Positions 17,231-24,765 of a DNA stretch of 35,193 nt are shown in pieces; position 1 is the stretch's first letter; each line of letters opens with the position of its first letter. The stretch is taken from assembly GCA_934193515.1 (NCBI GenBank), contig CAKPVJ010000020.1, positions 1 to 35,193 on the forward strand, read 5' to 3'. A model generated the notes under the pieces. The model did not search any database, had not been told where the DNA came from, and saw only the letters and a program-made list of their open reading frames with translations. The stretch comes from an uncultured Megasphaera sp. (GTDB taxonomy: Bacteria; Bacillota; Negativicutes; Veillonellales; Megasphaeraceae). The position numbers and the translations under genes are program-made.

Positions 17231-17632
17231 TTATTTAAGGTTTTTCTTCGCTTCTGCTTTTGCGAGGAACGGAGCGGATTCGATGATAAACCGTTCGTGT
17301 GTTGCTTCGCCTACGACGCCGGCATTATCGGATGCTTCGATTTTAAATGTCAGTTTCCGTCTATCCTGTTCGACGAGGGTAGCTTTGGCCGTGACTTTTA
17401 AGCCAATCGGTGTAGCTGCTACGTGTTTGACATTCATGGCAATGCCGACGGTGTTGTAGCCTTCCGGAAGCTGGGGGTCGCAAGCGTTAATGGCTGCGTT
17501 TTCCATCAAAGCGACCAAAGCCGGTGTAGCGTATACCGGGGATTTGCCGCTGCCCATTTTGATGGCTGTGTTATTTTCGGTAACGAGTTCAGAAACTTCT
17601 GCCTGAGAATTTGCTTTTACTGTAAAATCCAT
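17231..17632 (-). CDS. Hot-dog-fold thioesterase (FlK-like)
   Basis: This 133-residue single-domain protein resembles the small acyl-CoA thioesterases related to fluoroacetyl-CoA thioesterase FlK. Typical pieces are TPALVALMENAAINA at about residues 35–49 (with the conserved Glu), GIAMNVKHVAATPIG at about 65–79 and a C-terminal THERFII strand. It should hydrolyse short acyl-CoA esters, fitting an organism with heavy CoA-ester traffic, but the substrate is unknown. The ATG at 17632 has GGAGG seven bases upstream; an upstream ATG in frame is passed over. It is monocistronic. Confidence 0.85.
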   Translation of the reverse strand: MDFTVKANSQAEVSELVTENNTAIKMGSGKSPVYATPALVALMENAAINACDPQLPEGYNTVGIAMNVKHVAATPIGLKVTAKATLVEQDRRKLTFKIEASDNAGVVGEATHERFIIESAPFLAKAEAKKNLK

Positions 17633-17706
17633 AATATATCCTCCTAATGTTGAGTTCAATGTACAATACCACTATATCACACTTACTATGCCTCTGCCAC
17701 TGTTTT

Positions 17707-17735
17707 TTGACAGGTGGTGCCAAATATTATAGAAT
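17707..17735 (+). promoter_or_regulatory. Promoter of the secreted-protein gene
   Basis: TTGACA, 17 bases, TAGAAT, followed by a short leader to the start codon at 17772. Confidence 0.55.
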
Positions 17736-17771
17736 ACGTATAAATGACTATGGAGTATAGGAGTGACACAT

Positions 17772-18446
17772 GTGAAACTAAAAACAGCCCTGCTGGCAGT
17801 ATGTTTGCTTGTATCGGCAAGCATGCCGGCTATGGCGGCCAAAGATAAAGGCACGCCCGTCAAATTTCCAAACTGGGGCGTGATTACCATGCCGACGGAC
17901 GTATATATGGAAAAAGGCTGGCAGCCCATGTTGACGGCAGGAGCGTATCATCAGGATATGGAAGAAATGCTGGGAATGATCTATCCTAAACAGCCGGAAA
18001 CGTATCAGCTCGTCAAAAAAGATGACGCTCATTTTCAATATGCCTATTTACTGCACTACAGCATGACGGTTTGGGAAATTGAAGCAGCTATAGAACGGCA
18101 GCAGGAAGAAAATTCCTACTTGCGCGACATCGGCAGCCAGCCGGATTTAAAAACACTGATGGTGCGTGCCAATGAAGTACTGCCCAAGTATATACCGGCA
18201 GGATTTCGCTTGAAAACGCCGATTATGGCAAAAAAGAAAAACGGCCGCACCTTTTATGAATGTACGGCAGAACGGACGCTGGTAGTCAATGACAACGCCT
18301 TTACAGAATCCGTCCGGGCTATCGCTTGGCAGCATGGCCCCAATGTAGAAATTGCCGTCGTCGTCGGCCAGAAGGGAACGTATTGCGATTTGAGCGATAC
18401 GATTATATCCATGCTGGAAACGGCGCAAAAAATGCCTAAAAAATAA
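17772..18446 (+). CDS. Secreted protein of unknown function
   Basis: This 224-residue protein begins with a clear Sec signal peptide: lysines, then ALLAVCLLVSASMPAMA, with cleavage probable after AMA near residue 23. I do not recognise the mature part. It is mixed alpha/beta in feel, with a basic AKKKNGRTFYECTAE segment and two cysteines (about residues 164 and 204) that could form a disulfide. The lack of a lipobox and membrane anchor suggests a periplasmic or exported product. The GTG at 17772 has AGGAG eight bases upstream and puts the signal peptide in the right place. It has its own promoter and terminator. Confidence 0.8.
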   Translation: MKLKTALLAVCLLVSASMPAMAAKDKGTPVKFPNWGVITMPTDVYMEKGWQPMLTAGAYHQDMEEMLGMIYPKQPETYQLVKKDDAHFQYAYLLHYSMTVWEIEAAIERQQEENSYLRDIGSQPDLKTLMVRANEVLPKYIPAGFRLKTPIMAKKKNGRTFYECTAERTLVVNDNAFTESVRAIAWQHGPNVEIAVVVGQKGTYCDLSDTIISMLETAQKMPKK

Positions 18447-18453
18447 CAAAACC

Positions 18454-18489
18454 AAAAGAGGCTGCCGCAAAGCGGCAAGCCCCTTTTTT
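18454..18489 (+). terminator. Terminator after the secreted-protein gene
   Basis: A GGCTGCCGC/GCGGCAAGCC-type stem with a three-base loop, preceded by A-rich sequence and followed by TTTTTT, eight bases after the stop. Confidence 0.85.
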
Positions 18490-18580
18490 GCTGTTCATGC
18501 ACCATGCGGTTCTTATAAAAGTTTTTAGTTTGAAGAAAATAATCGCACTGTGCGAGCTGACTGCAGGGATGGATCCCTGC

Positions 18581-19477
18581 ACCCTCGAATGTTTGTAAGA
18601 TTCTGTAAACGTGCCGTTTACATGGCGTATGTGCTTTTTCCTTCTTCGCAGTCAGAATACAGGGACGTTTCCCTTTGACCCTCATAGAATTCTGTAAACT
18701 TACCGTTTACATATGCTATGTACTTTTTCTTTCTGTGCGACCAGAAAGAAAAAGTACCAAAAATAAGCAGTGAGCCGAAATTTTCAATTTCGTGCGAATC
18801 GCTTATGCAAAGCTAAAGAAGTCGCCGCCCAAAACGGACTTAGCCTTACTGCGTTTGCCAATGACGGCGCGGCAAATTCGCTTCGCTCAGACGCCGCTTG
18901 TTCCCGTCATCGGCAAACTCCGTATCCGGTCTTCGACCGGTCGGCACGCTCGTAACGGGCGGTGTTGGCAGTCATGCAGGTTAGATTTTGCCTAGTTGCT
19001 GAGAAAATACATCTGACAAGAAAGCGTTAGCAAACATCGGCTCATCTATGTGAGTGGTTTGCTATATGTATTGTAATTTGTTCAAAACATCTTTATCCGA
19101 TATTTTAAGGATATCGGAAGGTAGTTTTCCAGCATAACATCGTCCGTAATTGCTTGCATTTGTTCTCAAGCCGCCCCGTTACGGGAATGACTGGTTGTGC
19201 GGCTTAGCCGCACAATGAGAATGGATGGCATTGCGTTAAAAATGGGCGTTTTGTTTGAGCGAAGCGAGTTTCGCCCATTTAGCAATGACGGACAGTCTCA
19301 AAGGAATGGGAGTTTCGGGCGGCCGCCTTTTTCTTGATTCGTTCTTTTTCGGCGGCACGAAAAAGAATGAATATACGAGGGTCAGAGGGATTCTTCCCTA
19401 GATTCTGGTCGCACAGAAAGAAAAAGTGCATACGCCAATGTAAACGGCAAGTTTACAAAACCATACAAGAGGGTGTA
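18581..19477. repeat. Gene-free palindromic island with inverted-repeat arms
   Basis: About 900 bases carry no credible gene but are densely symmetrical. A unit of about 100 bases, running from ACCCTC to GACCCTC and centred on a TGTAAAC/GTTTACA hairpin, occurs at 18581–18685. It recurs partly at 18690–18756 and inverted at 19377–19477. Inside are a perfect 15-base stem with a 6-base loop (18721–18756), the palindrome TTGTGCGGCT-T-AGCCGCACAA (19195–19215), CCCGT-T-ACGGG (19175–19185) and AATGGGCG/CGCCCATT (19241–19279). Inverted cousins of TTCGCTTCGCTCA appear near 18870 and 19255. The left and right halves therefore match as long imperfect inverted arms. It may be a mobile noncoding repeat or a structured RNA. 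Confidence 0.75.
18721..18756. repeat. Perfect 15-bp hairpin inside the island
   Basis: TACTTTTTCTTTCTG, loop TGCGAC, CAGAAAGAAAAAGTA. The stem is uninterrupted, and the same TTTTTCTTTCTGTGCGACCAG core recurs inverted near 19406–19426. Confidence 0.9.
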
Positions 19478-19508
19478 GAGATACGTTTCCGCATTTTGCT
19501 CGCATAAA

Positions 19509-19556
19509 CAAAAAGACTGCAGCAAAATGAGCTAAAATTCTCATTTTGTTACAGTC
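19509..19556 (-). terminator. Terminator of the acetolactate synthase gene
   Basis: On the minus strand GACTG…CAAAATGAG pairs with CTCATTTTG…CAGTC and is followed by TTTTTG. It lies about 20 bases past the stop codon. Confidence 0.8.
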
Positions 19557-19578
19557 CCTAGTCTCTATGCGTAGGAGA

Positions 19579-21240
19579 TTATAATGTTTTCACTAATTCT
19601 TCTAAATGATGGGTCAGTTTCATGTTTTCACTGTAATCAACGGGGCAGTCAATGATGACTGGTTTGTTTTGCTTAAAGGCTTTTTCCAGTGTCGGCAGCA
19701 ATTCTTCTGCTTTTTTGATGCGGTAGCCGATTGCTCCGACGCTTTCAGCAAATTTTACAAAGTCCGGGTTGGTGAAATCGACATAGGCATGGTGGCCGTA
19801 ATGCATGTCTTGTTTCCATTTGATTAAGCCGTAGCTGGCATCGTTGAAAATCAGCGTAACGAAATTGGTGCCCAAACGATGTGCCGTTTCAAATTCCTGG
19901 CAGTTCATCATGAAGCCGGCGTCGCCTGTAATCGCCAAAATCTTTTTATCCGGATGGACTAATTTAGCGGCAATGGCGCCTGGAACGGCAATGCCCATCG
20001 TGGCGAACCCGTTGGAAATCAAGCAGGTGTTTGGTTTGTAGCAGTTGTAGTGACGGGCAATCCATACTTTGTTGGCACCGACGTCGGAAATGACGATGTC
20101 GTCTTCGCCCATGACTTTACGGCAGTCAATCAACGCCTTTTGCGGTTTGAGCGGGAAAGACATGTCATTGGCATAGCTTTCGTGTTCTTCTACCATGCGT
20201 TTGCGGATGTCCAGCGCATATTTTGGTTCCTGCAGACGAGCTGCTTTTTCCATGATGCGTTCCAACGAGTTGGGGATATTGCCGACGACTTCGACTTTCG
20301 GTTCATAGTTTTTATTGATGTCGGCAGGCATCGTATCGATATGGATGATATCCGCGTTGCCGAGATGCCATTTAGCCGGCGCATATTCGATAATATCGTA
20401 GCCGATAGCAATGACCAGGCTGGCTTTTTCCAATACTTTGGTCTGGTAGTCTTCCATCGGAATGCCGACAGTCCACAGGGAGTACGGGTTGTCAAACGGA
20501 ATGGCCCCTTTGGACATCATCGTGTTGATGACTGGCAGTTTTAATTTTTCAGCAAATTTGGTCAGTGTAGCGGCGGCGTGGCTGCGGATAACACTGCTGC
20601 CGGCTAAAATAACAGGGTTTTTGGCGTAGGAAATCATCGTAGCAGCGGCTTCGATTTGCGCTTCCAATGCTGTTTCCGGCAGAATTTGTTTGCGCTGCAG
20701 CGGTTTTTCGTTTTCGCCGACAGGCATTTTGCTGATGTTGACCGGCAAATCGATGAAGGTAGCGCCTGGTTTTTCGCGTTCAGCATATTTGAATGCCAAG
20801 CGGGTGATTTCAGCCATCGTATCCGGACGAACGACCGTATAGGCACGACGGGTAATCGGTTCAAACATGGCGCGCAAATCCAAGTATTGATGTGCTGTAA
20901 TGTGCATTTTGTCTGTTCCGACCTGGCCGGAAATCGCAACGAGCGGCGCACCGTCGCAGTCTGCATCGGCAACGCCTGTAATCAGGTTGGTAGCACCAGG
21001 GCCGAGGGTAGCCATGCAGACGCCGGCTTTGCCGGTCAGACGGCCGTATACGTCAGCCATAAAAGCGGCGCCTTGTTCATGGCGAACCGTAATGAATTCA
21101 ATCTTGGAATGCGTCAACGCTTCCATGACGGCCAAGTTTTCTTCGCCGGGAATACCGAAGATGTAATGTACTCCTTCTTCTTCAAGGCATTCGACGAGCA
21201 GCTGGGCCGTGTTTCGTAATTTTTTTGTGTCTTCCATCAT
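19579..21240 (-). CDS. alsS: Acetolactate synthase, catabolic (AlsS-like)
   Basis: This 553-residue thiamine-diphosphate enzyme joins two pyruvates to 2-acetolactate and CO2. FGIPGEEN at about residues 28–35 and the conserved RHEQGAAF Glu lie in the pyrimidine-binding domain. GDAGFMMNCQEFETAHRLG with a later FNDASYG forms the C-terminal diphosphate/Mg2+-binding part. The GIPGEEN form and length match the catabolic AlsS/BudB group rather than FAD-containing biosynthetic IlvB. No ilvN regulatory subunit and no acetolactate decarboxylase gene is adjacent, so the fate of acetolactate (diacetyl/acetoin or valine/leucine) is open. Two ATGs in tandem follow GGAG; the second (21237) has slightly better spacing. 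A good promoter and operator-like repeat lie upstream. Confidence 0.92.
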   Translation of the reverse strand: MMEDTKKLRNTAQLLVECLEEEGVHYIFGIPGEENLAVMEALTHSKIEFITVRHEQGAAFMADVYGRLTGKAGVCMATLGPGATNLITGVADADCDGAPLVAISGQVGTDKMHITAHQYLDLRAMFEPITRRAYTVVRPDTMAEITRLAFKYAEREKPGATFIDLPVNISKMPVGENEKPLQRKQILPETALEAQIEAAATMISYAKNPVILAGSSVIRSHAAATLTKFAEKLKLPVINTMMSKGAIPFDNPYSLWTVGIPMEDYQTKVLEKASLVIAIGYDIIEYAPAKWHLGNADIIHIDTMPADINKNYEPKVEVVGNIPNSLERIMEKAARLQEPKYALDIRKRMVEEHESYANDMSFPLKPQKALIDCRKVMGEDDIVISDVGANKVWIARHYNCYKPNTCLISNGFATMGIAVPGAIAAKLVHPDKKILAITGDAGFMMNCQEFETAHRLGTNFVTLIFNDASYGLIKWKQDMHYGHHAYVDFTNPDFVKFAESVGAIGYRIKKAEELLPTLEKAFKQNKPVIIDCPVDYSENMKLTHHLEELVKTL

Positions 21241-21283
21241 ATATCTCCTTTATATATAAAACAGGTCTTTGCACCTTTTCCGT

Positions 21284-21312
21284 ATTATAGTATGTGAAAT
21301 CGAATTTTTCAA
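21284..21312 (-). promoter_or_regulatory. Promoter of the acetolactate synthase gene
   Basis: The minus strand reads TTGAAA, 17 bases, TATAAT. An inverted repeat ATTTCA-N5-TGAAAT (21312–21328) abuts the -35 box, a place suited to an activator or repressor. Confidence 0.7.
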
Positions 21313-21492
21313 TTTCAACATATGAAATTTAATATAATTTTAATGTTTCGTTTGTACAAAATACCAATAATAAAATCGTAATACATGGCATAAATAAGCC
21401 ATTTATATACTTAGTTTTTTATTTAAAATATTTCTCTATATAAAAAGTGATTTTATAATAAGAAAAAAACAGATAGAAATGAGGCGAACATA

Positions 21493-21939
21493 ATGAATAT
21501 ATTAATCAGTGCATGTTTACTAGGCGTCTATTGCCGCTACGATGGGCGTACCAAACAGTATGAAGCCGTAGCGCCATTGCTTCAGCAAGAGAAGATTCAT
21601 CTGATTCCCATCTGTCCAGAACAAGCCGGCGGCCTGGCAACGCCGCGAACACCGGCAGAACGACAGGGAGAACACGTCGTGACCTGCGACGGGCAGGACG
21701 TTACGCAGGCCTATCAAAAAGGGGCAGAACAGGCGCTGTATTTGGCTAAGCTGTTTCACTGCTCCTATGCCGTGCTGAAAGAAAAAAGTCCATCCTGCGG
21801 CAGCGGTGTGGTCTATGACGGTACCTTTACCAGGACACTGCAGCACGGTGACGGCGTGACAGCAGCACTGCTGCGCCGACATGGGATTACCGTCATCGGT
21901 GAAAGCGGCATCGCGTCTCTGCTGCAAAAACTGCGGTAG
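21493..21939 (+). CDS. DUF523 protein
   Basis: This 148-residue protein begins MNILISACLLGVYCRYDG, the DUF523 hallmark with two early cysteines. Also typical are PICPEQAGGLATPR at about residues 39–52 and KEKSPSCGSG at about residues 96–105. The conserved cysteines suggest a metal or Fe–S site, but the function of the family is unknown to me. The ATG is preceded by GAGGCG. It stands alone between the divergent acetolactate synthase gene and a terminator. Confidence 0.88.
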   Translation: MNILISACLLGVYCRYDGRTKQYEAVAPLLQQEKIHLIPICPEQAGGLATPRTPAERQGEHVVTCDGQDVTQAYQKGAEQALYLAKLFHCSYAVLKEKSPSCGSGVVYDGTFTRTLQHGDGVTAALLRRHGITVIGESGIASLLQKLR

Positions 21940-21950
21940 AATGCAGCAGC

Positions 21951-22009
21951 AAAAAAAAGAAGGTGTAACACCATAAGCCAAAAAGTTCATGTTGTTACAC
22001 CCTCTTTTA
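21951..22009 (+). terminator. Terminator after the DUF523 gene
   Basis: AAGGTGTAACA pairs with TGTTACACCCT (one G–C/G–T adjustment) around a loop of about 19 bases, with A-runs before and TTTT after. Confidence 0.75.
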
Positions 22010-22117
22010 CTATAGCGCTTTACGTGTATCATTTATAGCAGTACGAGGCATGTTCTTCAAACTACAAACTGTTAAAGGAAGAAGAACATCGTGTATAGGA
22101 CAGCTAAACACGGTATG

Positions 22118-22939
22118 TTACAGTCCCTGGTTAGAAGACGGCGTATCCTGTTGTCCCTTGTCGGATGTATCGACCGTGCCGTGCCACTGCAGATACAAAA
22201 AGACAGCCAGGGCAATGACAAAGGCGATGACACTGGTCATTTGGGCTGATTTTAAGCCCAACGTGATGTTGACATAATCGCCGCGCAAAAATTCCAGAAA
22301 GAAGCGTTCTACGGCATACAGCATGACGTACAGCGAAAACACTTGGCCTTTTTTGTGCGGAAAGGAGCTGTAAAAGAGCAATGCGACAAAGACGAGAATA
22401 TCGAGCTGTCCTTCCCAGATTTCTGCAGGCCACAAGGGCTGATTGCCGTAGGTATGATACGCCAGTGTCGTATCGGGATAGAGAATGCCGAAGCTGCCGC
22501 CCGTAGGATGGCCGAAGGCGTCGCCGTTCATGAGGTTGGCCATGCGGCCGACAGATTGTCCCAAAATAATGGCCGGAGCCAGCAAATCCCCAAAGGCCCA
22601 CGTATCTATATGATGGCGCCGCGTGTACCAAATACCGGCAAGGGCACCGAACAGCAGGCCGCCTTGAATGGCCATGCCGCCCTGCCAGACAAAGGGGATT
22701 TCTGTCAGGTGGTTGTGATAATACGGCCAGTCAAAAAAGAAGACGTCCCATAACCGGCCGCCGACAATGCCGCACAGGCCGCAGCAAAGTGTAAAATCAA
22801 ATATATGTGTATGCCAGCCGCGGCCGTCCCGTTTCATAATGTAATAGGCGACGATGCCGGCAGAGATAATGCCCAGCATAAACAGCAGGCCGTACGCGCG
22901 AATAGGAAAGGAACCGATAAAAAATAAATATTGGTGCAA
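22118..22939 (-). CDS. lgt: Prolipoprotein diacylglyceryl transferase
   Basis: This 273-residue membrane enzyme moves diacylglycerol from phosphatidylglycerol to the lipobox cysteine of prelipoproteins. The N-terminus (HQYLFFIGSFPIRAYGLLF) and the signature GRMANLMNGDAFGHPT at about residues 144–159 are diagnostic, with about seven membrane segments. The start is taken as TTG at 22939 because AAAGGAGG lies eight bases before it; the ATG at 22999 would put the Shine-Dalgarno site inside the coding region. It is divergent from the GH18-like gene, and no partner gene shares its transcript. Confidence 0.95.
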   Translation of the reverse strand: MHQYLFFIGSFPIRAYGLLFMLGIISAGIVAYYIMKRDGRGWHTHIFDFTLCCGLCGIVGGRLWDVFFFDWPYYHNHLTEIPFVWQGGMAIQGGLLFGALAGIWYTRRHHIDTWAFGDLLAPAIILGQSVGRMANLMNGDAFGHPTGGSFGILYPDTTLAYHTYGNQPLWPAEIWEGQLDILVFVALLFYSSFPHKKGQVFSLYVMLYAVERFFLEFLRGDYVNITLGLKSAQMTSVIAFVIALAVFLYLQWHGTVDTSDKGQQDTPSSNQGL

Positions 22940-22969
22940 TATAAAAGCCTCCTTTGGAAGATATGTGTT

Positions 22970-22999
22970 ATAATAGTACCCATGTGATTCGTATCGCAA
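22970..22999 (-). promoter_or_regulatory. Possible promoter of lgt
   Basis: The minus strand reads TTGCGA, 18 bases, TATTAT, leaving a leader of about 25 bases. Its position supports the downstream TTG start for lgt. Confidence 0.45.
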
Positions 23000-23104
23000 A
23001 AGTGCTTATATTTTTTTCATTATACATGATTTTATAAAAAATTCTAGTACGTCTGGGGTAAAAAACGCGTAAGACCCACGAGAGACAATGAGGAGCTAAA
23101 CGAG

Positions 23105-24676
23105 ATGAAAAGAAATCGAAATGTACGGGCCTTGTGCCTGGCTGTGCTGTTGGGACTGAGTGTGCCGTTGACAGGCTGGGCTGCCAAGCCGCATGCCGAA
23201 GCGATGCAGGCTAAAACGGACGACCCGGTGTTTGTCGTTCCCAAAGCTGCCAATCCGATTCCGGCAGAAGCCGTCAAAGGACTGCAAATCCGTGAAGAAA
23301 ACGGCCGCTGGCTGGTATCTGACAAAGCACTGCAGCAGTATGGTATCTATGCGGCCGATGAAAAAAAGGGGACCTACTGGTTCCAGCTGCCGCCCGATGC
23401 CCAGGGGCAAAAACGATGGCAGAATACGCGCGTCAGCCTGATGCTGCCGGGACAGGCAGTACAGCAGGAACGCACTGTCAATATCCGCTATATCCGCCGG
23501 CCGCTGGGCATCAGCTATGTACTGGAAAATGACAGCAAATCGTTGCTGCCGCCGGCACAGCCGACACGGGTCATACCGCAGCTGCGCCAGACAGCCGAAC
23601 CGATAGAACCGGCCAAGCATACGGCCAAAGAAGAAAAAATGGATATGGTCTTGTTTTGGGACCCGGTCATGAATGAAAATCAAGAGCTGCCGGCACTGCA
23701 GACCAAACAGCCGATTATGTCGCCGTGTGCCCTGCGGCTGAGTGAACACGGCCTGGAACTGCGCCATCCGGATTTTGCCATGCTGGCAGCGTCTTATCGG
23801 GACAAAGGCTACAGCATGTGGCCGCTGGTAGACAATCACTTTGACCCGAAATTGACCCATGCCGTTCTCCAAAACGAACCGCTGCAGGAACAAATCATCA
23901 AAGAAATGATTGGCTATGCGCTGTTATACGAATTTAAAGGCTACAACTTGGATTTTGAAAATGTAAACTATGCCGATAAAAACGGCTTGACGGCATTTGT
24001 CAAAAAAATCAGCGATGCCTGCCATGCTTACGGCGTGCAGGTCTCCATGGATGTGACGTTCCTTTCAGACAGTCCCAACTGGTCGCTGGTATATGACCGC
24101 AAAGCCTTGGCGGACAGTTTGGATTATATGATGGTCATGGCCTATGACCAATACGGCCGCACGAGCCCTGTAGCCGGTCCGGTCGCCTCGTACCCGTGGG
24201 TAGAAAAGGGCATTGAAGCGCTGCTGCCGCAGGTTCGTCCGGACAAGATTATTTTGGGGATGCCGCTGTACATGCGGTTGTGGTATGAATCCAAAAACGG
24301 CAAAGACCTGCCCAAGGACATGGCGCAGTGGCCGACCGTAGAAGGAGAAGCCAAAGCTGTGGCAGAAAAAGACAGCCCGGCAGCTGCTAAAAAGCAAAAA
24401 ACAAAGCTGTTTGTCCGGACGCTGACCATGGCGGACAGTGAAGCGTTGATGAAAAAATACAAGAACCATGTCGTCTGGGATGAAACGCTGCAGGCGTATT
24501 ATTTGGAACTGCCCCTGCAGACCGGCACGGTCAAGGTTTGGTTTGAAGAAGAAAAATCACTGAAGAAAAAAGCCGAACTCGTACCCAAATATGGCCTGGG
24601 CGGCGCATGTTTTTGGCGTAAAGGCTTTGAAACACACCAATTTTGGCAGCGATTTGCCAAACATGAATTGACTTGA
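23105..24676 (+). CDS. Secreted GH18-like protein (YaaH-type)
   Basis: This 523-residue exported protein has a Sec signal peptide (LCLAVLLGLSVPLTGWAA, cleavage near residue 27). A region of about 150 residues of unknown fold comes next, then a GH18 TIM barrel from about residue 178. The active-site strand reads FKGYNLDFEN: Asp283 and the acid Glu285 of DxE are kept, but the usual leading Asp is Lys. MMVMAYDQYG at about residues 342–351 is another GH18 landmark. A lysine-rich insert lies at about residues 420–440. Relatives such as YaaH act on peptidoglycan; no LysM repeat is seen here. It may cleave or only bind cell-wall glycan. leuS follows after about 90 bases with its own promoter. Confidence 0.82.
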   Translation: MKRNRNVRALCLAVLLGLSVPLTGWAAKPHAEAMQAKTDDPVFVVPKAANPIPAEAVKGLQIREENGRWLVSDKALQQYGIYAADEKKGTYWFQLPPDAQGQKRWQNTRVSLMLPGQAVQQERTVNIRYIRRPLGISYVLENDSKSLLPPAQPTRVIPQLRQTAEPIEPAKHTAKEEKMDMVLFWDPVMNENQELPALQTKQPIMSPCALRLSEHGLELRHPDFAMLAASYRDKGYSMWPLVDNHFDPKLTHAVLQNEPLQEQIIKEMIGYALLYEFKGYNLDFENVNYADKNGLTAFVKKISDACHAYGVQVSMDVTFLSDSPNWSLVYDRKALADSLDYMMVMAYDQYGRTSPVAGPVASYPWVEKGIEALLPQVRPDKIILGMPLYMRLWYESKNGKDLPKDMAQWPTVEGEAKAVAEKDSPAAAKKQKTKLFVRTLTMADSEALMKKYKNHVVWDETLQAYYLELPLQTGTVKVWFEEEKSLKKKAELVPKYGLGGACFWRKGFETHQFWQRFAKHELT

Positions 24677-24696
24677 TGTGAACAGACCACTATAAT
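24668..24696 (+). promoter_or_regulatory. Promoter of leuS
   Basis: TTGACT, 17 bases, TATAAT, overlapping the stop codon of the GH18-like gene. The leader of about 65 bases is too short for a T-box and none is seen. Confidence 0.65.
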
Positions 24697-24765
24697 AATA
24701 CTATTAAGATGCTACTATGGGTGTTTTTATTTATATCCAACAGGTAGGATAGGAGGCTTTATCAA

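Noticed and set aside
18770..18995. Two overlapping short ORFs in the palindromic island
   Set aside because: They run through inverted repeats, lack ribosome binding sites and have unnatural composition.
24677..24765. T-box upstream of leuS
   Set aside because: The leader is too short and lacks the conserved T-box sequence and terminator.
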